From assembly GCF_010020825.1 (NCBI RefSeq), contig NZ_JAACJE010000001.1, forward strand, positions 248,001-312,000: a stretch of DNA of 64,000 nt. Direction: 5' to 3'. Shown in pieces: positions 52,172-60,556 of the stretch. Below the pieces are notes generated by a model. It worked only from the letters and a program-made list of their open reading frames with translations. It ran no database searches and had not been told where the DNA came from. Made by a program: the position numbers and the translations under genes. The stretch comes from Acidovorax sp. 210-6 (GTDB taxonomy: Bacteria; Pseudomonadota; Gammaproteobacteria; Burkholderiales; Burkholderiaceae_C). Numbering within the stretch: position 1 is the first letter of the stretch; each line of letters starts with the position of its first letter.

Positions 52172-52746
52172 CAGTCGTAGCGGATCAATGCGGGGTCGGC
52201 CTGCGGTATGTGGCCTTGCACCACGGCGTGCAGGAAATCCCAGATCACCTCGGCGCTGGGTGGGCAGCCGGGCAGAAAGTGATCGATGTGCACCACTTCG
52301 TGCAGCGGGTGCACGCGTGCCAGCGGCAGGGGCAGCTCGGGGTCGTTGGGAATGGCGCTGCCGGGCGCCAGGCCGGGGCGGTTGTTTGCGTACACCTCGG
52401 TCATCAGCGTGCCCACGTCCAACCCGTTGCGCAGCGCAGGCAGGCCGCCGTTGATGGCGCAGGCCCCCACGGCCACCAGCAGCGTGCACTGGGCGCGGAA
52501 GGCGCGCAGCACTTCCACGTTTTCGGTGTTGCACAGGCCGCCTTCGATCAGCCCGACGTCGCAGGGGCCGCAGCGTTTGATGTCGGTGAGCGGGGAGCGG
52601 TCCAGCTGCACCTGGCCCGCCAGGGTGAACAGGCGCTCGTCGATGTCCAGCAGCGACATGTGGCAGCCAAAGCACCCGGCCAGCGACACGGTGGCCACGC
52701 GCAGCGGGCGGCCCGCAGGGGATGGGGAGGGCTCAGGTGGGACCAT
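52171..52746 (-). CDS. hoxY: NAD+-reducing hydrogenase small subunit HoxY
   Basis: HoxY carries the proximal [4Fe-4S] cluster next to the HoxH active site. The 191-aa protein has ligand motifs AGCFGCHMSLLD (about residues 24-35), the IEGGLCN segment, VGACAINGG and PGCPPSAEVIWDF. It has no Tat signal, as expected for a cytoplasmic enzyme. It is slightly shorter than the R. eutropha protein at the N-terminus. ATG 52746 lies within the end of hoxU (14-base overlap). Confidence 0.94.
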   Translation of the reverse strand: MVPPEPSPSPAGRPLRVATVSLAGCFGCHMSLLDIDERLFTLAGQVQLDRSPLTDIKRCGPCDVGLIEGGLCNTENVEVLRAFRAQCTLLVAVGACAINGGLPALRNGLDVGTLMTEVYANNRPGLAPGSAIPNDPELPLPLARVHPLHEVVHIDHFLPGCPPSAEVIWDFLHAVVQGHIPQADPALIRYD

Positions 52747-53443
52747 GGTCGGCGTCCTGGGGCAAGGGCGGTGGCGGTGTGGTGTCGCAGTGGCGCTGGC
52801 CAATGGGGATGGCAAAGCCGCGCCGCTTGGGCAGCAGCGCGCCCACCGGGCAGATGTGGGCAGCGTGGTCGTCTGCCTGCAGCGCACTGGCACCCAGGCG
52901 GCCATCGGGGGCGTTGACCAGCAGTTGCGTGTGCGCGCCGTAGCCGCCGATGGCGAACACGTCCTTGCCATCAAGCTCGCGGCTGGCCCGTAGGCACAGT
53001 TTGCACAGGATGCAGCGGTTGTGGTCCAGCCACAGGTCGGGGTGGCTGGCGTCCACCGGACGCTGGGGCATCAGCAGTTCGTGGCGCATGTCGGCCATGC
53101 CCAGGGCGTAGGCGGTGGATTGCAGCTCGCAGTTGCCGCTTTTCTCGCAGCCGGGGCAGTAGTGGTTGCCCTCGACAAACAGCATTTGCGTGAGCTGGCG
53201 GCGCAGGGCGGTGAGTTCGGGCGTGTGGTTGTGCACCTCCAGCCCCTCGCTGGCGCGCGTGGTGCAGGCGGCGGTCATGCGCCCATCGACCTGCACCGTG
53301 CACAGGCGGCAGGCGCCGCTGGGCGCCAGTTGCGGGTGCCAGCACAGGTGTGGCACTTGGTGGCCTGCGCGGGTGGCGGCGGCCATGAGCGTGTCACCGT
53401 CCTCGAAAGGCACGGGGGCTCCGTCCAGGAAAAACTGCTTCAT
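52733..53443 (-). CDS. hoxU: NAD+-reducing hydrogenase diaphorase subunit HoxU
   Basis: The 236-aa Fe-S subunit joins HoxF to HoxYH. It resembles the N-terminus of NuoG: a [2Fe-2S] domain with CWHPQLAPSGACRLCTV, a His/Cys cluster HYCPGCEKSGNCELQ and two further four-cysteine sites RCILCKLCLRAS ... HICPVGALL. A proline-rich C-terminal tail overlaps the hoxY start. ATG 53443 overlaps the hoxF stop (ATGA). Confidence 0.94.
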   Translation of the reverse strand: MKQFFLDGAPVPFEDGDTLMAAATRAGHQVPHLCWHPQLAPSGACRLCTVQVDGRMTAACTTRASEGLEVHNHTPELTALRRQLTQMLFVEGNHYCPGCEKSGNCELQSTAYALGMADMRHELLMPQRPVDASHPDLWLDHNRCILCKLCLRASRELDGKDVFAIGGYGAHTQLLVNAPDGRLGASALQADDHAAHICPVGALLPKRRGFAIPIGQRHCDTTPPPPLPQDADHGPT

Positions 53444-55245
53444 TCCAGCGTATCCAAATGGGCTTGTGCGTCGTTGCGGCCAGTGGCGCGGCGTGCGGGG
53501 GCGAGTTCGGCGTCCAGGTCGAAACCGGGCACCAGGTGGGCCTGCGGGCTGCGCGCGGCAAAGGCGGGGCCAAAGCGCTGCAGTGTGTCGCGCAGCGCAT
53601 GGGTGGCCGTGGCGCCCAGGCCGCAGTGGGTGGTGCCGTGCATCAACTGCTCCAACGCATGCAGCTCGTGCAGGTCCCAGGGGGAACCGTGGCCCAGGGC
53701 GAGCTTGTCCATGCGGCGCAGCACCAACTGCGTGCCCACGCGGCAGGGGGTGCAAAAGCCGCAGCTCTCGTGGGCAAAAAACTGGGCAAAGTGGTGCGCC
53801 ACCTCGAACATGTCGCGCTGTGCGCCAAACACCATGAAGGCGCCCGCCGTCGGTACATCCTCAAAGCCCAATCGGCGCTTGAATTCTGGTGCGGCCAGGC
53901 AGATGCCCGAGGGGCCGCCCACCTGCACGGCCTGCGGCTCGTGTGCCCCGCAGTCGTGCAGCACCTGTGCCACGCTCACGCCCAGCGGGTATTCGTACAC
54001 GCCGGGCCGGGCGCAGTCGCCGCTCACCGAGTGGAGCTTGGTGCCCGTGCTCTGGGTGGTGCCACGGCCCTTCCACCAGGCGCTGCCCTGCAGGGCGATG
54101 TGTGCAGCGGCGCAAAAGGTCTCCACGTTGTTGACGCAGGTGGGCTGGCCAAGGTAGCCCTGTTCCACCGGAAATGGCGGACGGATGCGCGGGGTGCCGC
54201 GCTTGCCTTCGAGCGACTCGATCAGCGCGCTTTCCTCGCCACACACGTAGGCGCCGGCCCCGACATGGATGTCGATGTCGAAGTCAAAGTCCTCGATGCC
54301 CAGGATGCGCGGACCCAGCAGGCCATGTTTGCGGCGGCGCGCCAGCACGGCCCGCAGCGAAGGCAGCAGGTAGCGGTATTCGCCGCGCAGGTACAGAAAC
54401 CCCGTACGCGCTCCCAGCACGCGGGCGGCCACGGTCATGCCTTCAAACACGGTATCGGCCTGGCGGCTGAGCAGTACGCGGTCCTTGAAGGTGCCGGGCT
54501 CGCCCTCGTCGGCGTTGCACACCACCACGCGGGTGTGGCCGGGGGCGAGCGGTGCATCGCGGCAGGCCTGCCATTTGCGCGCCGTGGGAAAGCCCGCACC
54601 GCCCCGCCCGCGCAGGTTGGATGCGGCCAGCTCGTCCAGTGTGGCCTGCGCTCCGCGTCCACGCACGGCACGCAGGGCGCCGCCCTCCAGCGCCGGGCTG
54701 CCCAGCAGCACGTCGGCTCGGCGGACATGGTCTTCCACCTGCATCCACTCTGCTGGCCAGGCGCTGGGGGGCTCCTGCGCCAGGATGCGCTGGGCGAGTT
54801 CCTGCACGCGGGTTCCGTCCATGCGGGTGAGTACCTGCTGCTGGTTCAGCAGCAATGCGGGGCCCTGGTCGCCCAGGCCGGTGCATGAGGTATAGCCCAC
54901 GCTGGCCAAGGCACCGGTCGCGGCGGCAGCACCGGCCTGCACACCCAGGGCCTTGCACAGTTGCTCGGCCAGGGAGCGGCTGCCCAGCATGCGGTCGGTG
55001 GTGTTGTCGCTCCACAGCAGGTGGTAGCGGCCCACGGGCTGCAAATGGAAGAAGCGGTAAAAGCTGGCCACCCCGCGCACGGTGGCGCTGCCCAGGCCCA
55101 CGCCCTGGGCCACCTGCTCCAGCACGGGTGCGGGCAGCCAGTGTGTGTGTTCCTGCACTTCGCGCAGGATCTGCACCAGCCGGTGGGCCTGGCCTGCGTG
55201 TCTGTGCAGCACCTGGGCCACGGTGTCTTGCTGCGATGGTTCCAT
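53440..55245 (-). CDS. hoxF: NAD+-reducing hydrogenase diaphorase subunit HoxF
   Basis: HoxF binds FMN and NAD+ and makes NADH from H2-derived electrons. The 601-aa protein has an N-terminal NuoE-like domain (about 1-165), then the NuoF-like part with the FMN/NAD motifs RGRGGAGFPTARKW (about 213) and GAGAYVCGEESALIESLEG (about 335), and the C-terminal [4Fe-4S] motif SCGFCTPCRVGT (about 495). It is the first gene of the hoxFUYHW operon; no hoxI or second hyp set follows, unlike R. eutropha. A sigma-54 promoter candidate lies 98 bases upstream. Confidence 0.95.
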   Translation of the reverse strand: MEPSQQDTVAQVLHRHAGQAHRLVQILREVQEHTHWLPAPVLEQVAQGVGLGSATVRGVASFYRFFHLQPVGRYHLLWSDNTTDRMLGSRSLAEQLCKALGVQAGAAAATGALASVGYTSCTGLGDQGPALLLNQQQVLTRMDGTRVQELAQRILAQEPPSAWPAEWMQVEDHVRRADVLLGSPALEGGALRAVRGRGAQATLDELAASNLRGRGGAGFPTARKWQACRDAPLAPGHTRVVVCNADEGEPGTFKDRVLLSRQADTVFEGMTVAARVLGARTGFLYLRGEYRYLLPSLRAVLARRRKHGLLGPRILGIEDFDFDIDIHVGAGAYVCGEESALIESLEGKRGTPRIRPPFPVEQGYLGQPTCVNNVETFCAAAHIALQGSAWWKGRGTTQSTGTKLHSVSGDCARPGVYEYPLGVSVAQVLHDCGAHEPQAVQVGGPSGICLAAPEFKRRLGFEDVPTAGAFMVFGAQRDMFEVAHHFAQFFAHESCGFCTPCRVGTQLVLRRMDKLALGHGSPWDLHELHALEQLMHGTTHCGLGATATHALRDTLQRFGPAFAARSPQAHLVPGFDLDAELAPARRATGRNDAQAHLDTLE

Positions 55246-55342
55246 AGCGGCCTTTGCGTGGGAAAGAGGGGCGTGCCCTCATGCCTGCGGACAGCGAGCG
55301 GGGCGGTGCCTGTGCGAATGCTGTGACTGGAACCGCCTGTCC

Positions 55343-55360
55343 AAGCCAGTGTAGCGCCAG
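55343..55360 (-). promoter_or_regulatory. Sigma-54 promoter candidate for hoxFUYHW
   Basis: Read on the minus strand the site is CTGGCGCTACACTGGCTT: GG and GC are exactly 10 bases apart and most other positions fit the -24/-12 consensus (TGGCAC-N5-TTGCW). The start point would be about 55333, some 88 bases before hoxF. This fits control by HoxA and RpoN, both encoded in the window. The remaining divergent region (55246-55525) shows no other clear element. Confidence 0.6.
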
Positions 55361-55525
55361 GAAACGTGCTGCGCGCGGAACCAAGTGGTGGGGGCTTCAG
55401 GGCCAAAGGCGCCGCTGTCGCGCAGTGGCGCACGCTGCCGTGAGTCAGCCCGCATAATGGACATCCCGAGCAAACGTGGAACTTGCGAAACGGCGCCGCG
55501 TTTTCTGCTAACCGACCCTGCTGAG

Positions 55526-58500
55526 ATGTTTTCCCGACTGCAGAACTCCCCCATTGGCCAGCGCATGATGCTGGCGCTGGCATTGCCGATTGCGGGTTTT
55601 CTGATGTTGGCCCTGTGGGGGGTGATGGACCAGCAGCGCGTGGCGGATGACATGCGCCATTTGCATGCCATGACGCATCTGGCCACCAAGGTCAGCGGAC
55701 TGGTGCACGAAATCCAGCGCGAGCGCGGCCTGTCGGCGGCGTTTCTGGGGTCGAAAGGCCTGGACTTTGGCGCAATGCAGGCGCAGCGCCATGCCGCTAC
55801 CGATGCGCAGGCAGAGCTGTTTTCTCAGGCACTTGCGCAGCTTCCCACGGAAAGGTTTGCACCGCGCCTGAAAAAACGCATTGCCGAAGTCCGGGATGAT
55901 CTGGCCAACCTGTCGGCCTGGCGTCTGGAGGCCACGCAGCTTCAGGTGGCGACGGAAGTGCAGTCCGCACGCTACAGCGCGTTGATCGATGCCCTGCTTG
56001 GCATCGTGCGCGAAATGCATCTGATGGGCAACGGTGCGGAACTGTCGCGTGCCATTTACGCATATGTCAATTTAATGCAGGCCAAGGAAATGGCGGGCAT
56101 GGAGCGGGCCTTGGGGGCCACTTATTTCTCGGCGCCTCGAGAGGACGCAAGTGCTCGGCAGGTGTTTGTCGGATTGACGGAGCGGCAGTCCCATTTTCTG
56201 GAGCAGTTCCGTTTCTATGCTGACCGCGAGCAGACGGAGTTCCTGGAGCAGGCGCTGTCCAACGACAATCTGGCAGAAATAGAGCAGATGCGGGCCGGGG
56301 TATTTCTGGGTACATCGGGAAAGGCGTCACGCTCCACCAGAATCGTGGCCCGCTGGATCGATCTGGCCTCCTGGAAGATTGACCAGATGAAGCGGGTGGA
56401 AGACCGCGTTTCGCAGGATCTGCTGGACGCCACCCTCAGCGCCCAAAGGGGTGCGGAAAAAGTCGTCTTGTGGAGCGGCGGCGCAGCCTTGGTGGCGATG
56501 GCGCTGACCCTGTTGATCGCCGGAGCCCTGGCGCGCGGCATCATCCACCCGATACGGCGTATCACTGCCGCCATGAACCGCTTGGCGGCGCCGGATGCAC
56601 GCGTGGATGCCGTGCAGGTGACGGACCAGGAGCGAGGTGACGAGATTGGCGATATGGCGCGCGCTTCGGTCGTCTTCCGTGACAACCTGATCCGGATTGC
56701 GCAAACCGAAGAGCGCTTGAAACACGCTGTCATTCAACGCCTGCACCACAAGGCGCTGGGGGCTATTTCGCAGGGCGTTCTGATCGTCGATGCGCAAGAC
56801 AAGACCACGTTTGTCAATGCGGCCATGTGCGCCATCACGGGGTACCTGGAGGCCGATGTTCTTGGCCGTCCGCCCGGTTTTCTGTGGACTGACCTCCAGG
56901 GCCGCAACACGCTGTGGGACAGCGCCGGTGCGCCCTGCACGTTGCAGGGCAAGCGCAGCGACGGCCAACTGTTCTGGTACGAAGCCACGGTCAACCCGGT
57001 GGCAGGCAGCCAGGGCGAAGCGACGCACCGCGTGGTGGTGCTGCGCGACATCACCGAGAGCCGCCGTATCGAGCAGGAAATGCGGATCGCCGCCACGGCC
57101 TTTGAATCGCTGCACGGCATGATCGTGACCGATGCACACGGCATCATTCTTCGGGTGAATCGTGCGTTCACCCGGATGACGGGCTACATGCCCGAAGAGG
57201 TGATCGGGCGTACGCCGGCCATGTTCAAGTCCGGCCATCACGATGACGACTTCTATGTCGGCATGTGGCAGTCGCTGGCCGACAGGGGCGCGTGGTTCGG
57301 CGAAATCTGGGACCGGCGCAAGAATGGCGAGGTGTACCCTCTGCTGCAGAGCATTTCCGCTGTGCGCGGCGACGATGGGCAGGTCACACACTATGTGGCG
57401 GCGTTCTCGGACATCAGCGAGCGCAAGGAGGCCGAGGAAAAGATCCGCCATCTCGCGTTCTATGACCCGCTCACCCGCCTGCCCAACCGGCGACTGTTGC
57501 TCGACCGCCTGCAGCAGGCCATGGTGCTGGGTGAGCGCACGGGCAACCACGGGGCGCTGCTGTTCATTGATCTGGATGAGTTCAAGTCGCTCAACGACAC
57601 CCTGGGCCACGATGTGGGCGACCTGCTGCTGATGGAGGTGGCCCGTCGGCTCCAGGAAGCCATCCGGGCCAGCGATACGGCCGCCCGACTGGGAGGCGAC
57701 GAGTTCGTGGTCATGCTCGAAGAGCTGTCGGCCGACGCAAGCGAGGCCGCCGAGCAGGCGCGTCGTGTGGGTGAAAAGGTGCTCGTCACACTCAACCAGC
57801 CCTACCATCTGGCGGGCCATGAGTTGCGCAGCACGCCCAGCATCGGGTTGACGCTGTTCGAAGGGCGGAAGGCGACCATCGATGAACTGATGCGCCAGGC
57901 CGATCTGGCGATGTACCAGTCCAAATCGGCGGGACGCAACGCGCTGCACTTCTTCGATCCGCAGATGCAGGCGGCCGTATTCCAGCGTGTGCAGCTCGAC
58001 AATGATTTGCGCAGCAGCCTGGAGCAGGGCGATTTTCGCCTGCACTACCAGCCGCAGGTCGATATCCACGGCAAGGTGGTCGGTGCGGAGGCCCTGCTGC
58101 GCTGGCATCACCCACGGCGGGGCATGGTGCTTCCGGGCGAATTCATTGCCCTGGCCGAGGAAACGGGATTCATCCTGCCCTTGGGGCAATGGGTGCTGGA
58201 AACGGCATGCCAGCAATTGGTCGAATGGTCCGAAGACGAGACCACGGCAGCGTGGACCTTGTCGGTCAATGTCAGCGCCCGCCAGTTCCATGAGCCCGAG
58301 TTTGTCGAGTCGGTTCTGAAGCGTCTGCGTACCACTGGGGCCCAGCCCTCGCGCCTGCGGCTGGAGCTGACGGAAAGCCTGATGCTTCGGGACGTCGAGG
58401 AGGTGATCGCCAAGATGGAGCAGCTCAAGGCACATGGCATCGGTTTTGCGCTGGACGACTTTGGCACCGGCTATTCCTCGCTGACCTACCTGCGAAGGCT

Positions 58501-58747
58501 GCCTTTGGACTCGCTCAAGATCGACCGATCCTTTGTGCGCGATATCCTGACCGACCCGAACGTTGCGGCGATTGCCCGCAGCATTGTTGTCCTGGCCCGT
58601 GATCTGGGTCTGACCGTGGTGGCCGAAGGGGTGGAGCAGACGGGGCAGTTCGAATTCCTGGTCGGGCAGGGCTGTGGCGGCTACCAGGGCTACCTGTTCG
58701 GCCGACCCGTGCCCGCCCAGGAATTGCGGGCGTCTGCATCGTCTTGA
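55526..58747 (+). CDS. NIT-HAMP-PAS-PAS-GGDEF-EAL membrane cyclic-di-GMP protein
   Basis: A 1073-aa inner-membrane protein: a TM helix (about 12-35), a periplasmic nitrate/nitrite-sensing-like NIT domain (about 45-300; EIQRERGLSAAFLGSKG), a second TM helix (about 310-335), HAMP (about 335-395), two PAS domains (about 400-640), GGDEF (about 645-805) with an intact RLGGDEF and EAL (about 815-1065) with GAEALLRW, ELTESL and DDFGTGYSS. Both enzyme motifs look complete. ATG 55526 is chosen because the helix follows at normal distance; ATG 57 or more codons upstream at 55457 is possible. It is divergent from hoxF, so the two may share regulatory DNA. Confidence 0.88.
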   Translation: MFSRLQNSPIGQRMMLALALPIAGFLMLALWGVMDQQRVADDMRHLHAMTHLATKVSGLVHEIQRERGLSAAFLGSKGLDFGAMQAQRHAATDAQAELFSQALAQLPTERFAPRLKKRIAEVRDDLANLSAWRLEATQLQVATEVQSARYSALIDALLGIVREMHLMGNGAELSRAIYAYVNLMQAKEMAGMERALGATYFSAPREDASARQVFVGLTERQSHFLEQFRFYADREQTEFLEQALSNDNLAEIEQMRAGVFLGTSGKASRSTRIVARWIDLASWKIDQMKRVEDRVSQDLLDATLSAQRGAEKVVLWSGGAALVAMALTLLIAGALARGIIHPIRRITAAMNRLAAPDARVDAVQVTDQERGDEIGDMARASVVFRDNLIRIAQTEERLKHAVIQRLHHKALGAISQGVLIVDAQDKTTFVNAAMCAITGYLEADVLGRPPGFLWTDLQGRNTLWDSAGAPCTLQGKRSDGQLFWYEATVNPVAGSQGEATHRVVVLRDITESRRIEQEMRIAATAFESLHGMIVTDAHGIILRVNRAFTRMTGYMPEEVIGRTPAMFKSGHHDDDFYVGMWQSLADRGAWFGEIWDRRKNGEVYPLLQSISAVRGDDGQVTHYVAAFSDISERKEAEEKIRHLAFYDPLTRLPNRRLLLDRLQQAMVLGERTGNHGALLFIDLDEFKSLNDTLGHDVGDLLLMEVARRLQEAIRASDTAARLGGDEFVVMLEELSADASEAAEQARRVGEKVLVTLNQPYHLAGHELRSTPSIGLTLFEGRKATIDELMRQADLAMYQSKSAGRNALHFFDPQMQAAVFQRVQLDNDLRSSLEQGDFRLHYQPQVDIHGKVVGAEALLRWHHPRRGMVLPGEFIALAEETGFILPLGQWVLETACQQLVEWSEDETTAAWTLSVNVSARQFHEPEFVESVLKRLRTTGAQPSRLRLELTESLMLRDVEEVIAKMEQLKAHGIGFALDDFGTGYSSLTYLRRLPLDSLKIDRSFVRDILTDPNVAAIARSIVVLARDLGLTVVAEGVEQTGQFEFLVGQGCGGYQGYLFGRPVPAQELRASASS

Positions 58748-58789
58748 TCCTGCCTCCACAGGCGCAGGCCTTATCCTTGGGGGCTGCCT

Positions 58790-60079
58790 ATGAACCAACT
58801 CCAAATTTTTCTGCCCTGCGCCGCTGGCGTCGAGGGCTTTCTGGCCGATGAGGCCCACCGTACCACCGGCCTGGCGGGTGAGGACCTGCTCACCGGGCGC
58901 GGTGGCGTGCTGCTGCGCGCCTCCTGGCGCGATGCGCTGCTGCTCAACCTGCATAGCCGCCTTGCGCAGCGCGTGCTGGTACAACTGGCGCACCGGCCCT
59001 ATCGCAGCGAAAACGACCTTTACGAACTGGCCAGCAGCGTGGCCTGGGAAATCTGGTTCACCCCACGCCAGAGCTTCAAGGTCGAAGTCACAGCCCAGCA
59101 CAGCCCGCTCAAGAGCCTGAACTTCGCCGCCCTGCGCGTGAAGGATGCCGTGGCCGACCGCTTCCGCGCCAAAAGCGGTGTGCGTCCCGACGTCAACACC
59201 CAGTGGCCTGATGTGCGCATCCACCTGCATCTGACGACCGATGAGGCCACGGTCTATATCGATACCTCGGGCGAGCCGCTGTTCAAGCGCGGCTGGCGCG
59301 AGGACAAGGGCGACGCACCGCTCAAGGAAACGCTGGCCGCTGCCATGATCGCCGCCAGCGGTTGGGACCCGCATGGCCAGGCCCCCGTGCCGCTGTACGA
59401 CCCCTGCTGCGGCAGCGGCACCGTGGTCATCGAGGCGGCGCAGATGGCCTGCCGCATTGCGCCCGGCCTGCGTCGGCGTTTTGCCTTTGAAAAGCTCCTG
59501 CCCTACCAGGCCCATGTCTGGAATGCTATAAAAAACGAAGCTACTGACGCAATGCAGGCAAGCCCTGTCGGCATATTTGGCAGTGATGTTTCGCACCGCA
59601 TGGTCGATTTCGCCCAGCGCAACGCCGAGCGCGCTGGTGTGGCGCAGGCCGTGCAACTGCGGGGTGGCGACGCGCTGCAGCGCATGCCGCCGTGCGAGAC
59701 ACCGGGCGTGATGCTGCTGAACCCGCCCTACGGCGAGCGCATTGCCGCCGCCGGTACCGCGGGGCAGAACGCCACGCAGCGCGCATCGCTGCGCGCCCAA
59801 GGGGCCGCACAGGGGCGTGAAACCGCGCACACCGACGATGGTGGCGAGTTCTTCAGCCAGTTGGCGGCGCACTGGAAGAAGCACTACCCCGGCTGGTCCG
59901 CCTGGATGCTCACGCCCGACCTCAAGCTGCCCGGCAAGATGCGTCTGAAGGAGTCGCGCCGCGTACCGCTGTGGAACGGCCCCATCGAATGCCGCCTGTT
60001 CCGCTTCGACATGGTGCGCGGTGCAGTGCGCGCGCGGCCCCAGGGCAGTGCGCCGGAGTCCGCCGATGGTGGCACCTGA
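58790..60079 (+). CDS. rlmL: THUMP-domain 23S rRNA guanine-N2 methyltransferase (RlmL-like)
   Basis: The 429-aa protein has a THUMP RNA-binding domain (about 45-155) and a Rossmann methyltransferase domain (about 165-415), with the AdoMet loop DPCCGSGT (about 204) and catalytic NPPYGERI (about 312). This is the layout of the N-terminal half of RlmKL, which makes m2G2445 in 23S rRNA. Residues about 246-265 (NAIKNEATDAMQASPVGIF) are encoded by DNA matching the family-1 repeat. The last 14 bases overlap the PIN-domain gene. Confidence 0.88.
   Translation: MNQLQIFLPCAAGVEGFLADEAHRTTGLAGEDLLTGRGGVLLRASWRDALLLNLHSRLAQRVLVQLAHRPYRSENDLYELASSVAWEIWFTPRQSFKVEVTAQHSPLKSLNFAALRVKDAVADRFRAKSGVRPDVNTQWPDVRIHLHLTTDEATVYIDTSGEPLFKRGWREDKGDAPLKETLAAAMIAASGWDPHGQAPVPLYDPCCGSGTVVIEAAQMACRIAPGLRRRFAFEKLLPYQAHVWNAIKNEATDAMQASPVGIFGSDVSHRMVDFAQRNAERAGVAQAVQLRGGDALQRMPPCETPGVMLLNPPYGERIAAAGTAGQNATQRASLRAQGAAQGRETAHTDDGGEFFSQLAAHWKKHYPGWSAWMLTPDLKLPGKMRLKESRRVPLWNGPIECRLFRFDMVRGAVRARPQGSAPESADGGT
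59522..59580. repeat. Family-1 repeat, copy C, inside rlmL
   Basis: GCTATAAAAAACGAAGCTACTGACGC followed by ATGCAGGCAAGC and a T-rich end closely follows family-1; its first 12 bases (GCTATAAAAAAC) are identical to copy D at 33631. It lies in frame in a loop between two methyltransferase helices/strands. Confidence 0.6.
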
Positions 60080-60524
60080 GCCCGGCGCGGCGGCAGCACG
60101 CGCGCTGGTGCTGGACACCAACATCGTGCTCGACCTGCTGGTCTTCGCCGATGCCGCCGTGCAACCCCTCAAGCCCCTGCTGGCCAGCGGCGCCCTGCGC
60201 TGGATCGCCGCGCCCGCCATGCGCGTGGAGCTGGAGCGCGTGCTGGGCTATCCCCAGATTGCGCCGCGCCTGGACTACTACGGCCTCAGCGCCGCGCAGG
60301 TGCTGCAAGCGTTTGACGCGCAGACCCATACCGTAGCGCCCGCACCGCGCGCCAGCGCCGTGTGCAAGGACCCGGACGACCAGCAGTTCATCGACCTGGC
60401 CGTGCAGTACCGCGCGATCCTGCTGAGCAAGGATCAGGCGGTACTGCGCCTGCGCAAGCGGCTCATGGCGCACGGGGTGGAGGTGTCTTCGTTATGCCTA
60501 ACTATTGAGAGTTCGAACATATGA
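60066..60524 (+). CDS. PIN-domain protein (putative toxin or RNase)
   Basis: The 152-aa protein has the PIN nuclease pattern: LVLDTNIVLDLLVF (first aspartate about residue 17), a conserved glutamate in APAMRVELERVL, and the late aspartates in KDPDDQQFIDLA and LLSKDQAVLR. It matches the 'PIN family putative toxin' group, usually encoded with an antitoxin, which is absent here. It starts inside rlmL. The last seven or so codons (after about 60490) are AT-rich and unlike the rest, so the original C-terminus was probably replaced when the neighbouring AT-rich segment arrived. Confidence 0.82.
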   Translation: MVAPEPGAAAARALVLDTNIVLDLLVFADAAVQPLKPLLASGALRWIAAPAMRVELERVLGYPQIAPRLDYYGLSAAQVLQAFDAQTHTVAPAPRASAVCKDPDDQQFIDLAVQYRAILLSKDQAVLRLRKRLMAHGVEVSSLCLTIESSNI

Positions 60525-60556
60525 TGCTCTTGGGCGCTTGCTGTGCCCCTTGGTAA

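Noticed and set aside
56327-60220. Open frame of about 1300 codons antisense to the NIT-GGDEF-EAL and rlmL genes
   Set aside because: Both plus-strand genes are certain from their motifs; the antisense product is rich in His, Gln and Arg with no domain.
60529-60550. A partial family-1 repeat after the PIN gene (GGGCGCTTGCTGTGCC)
   Set aside because: Too short to separate from chance; it might be the remnant of a copy broken by the AT-rich island.
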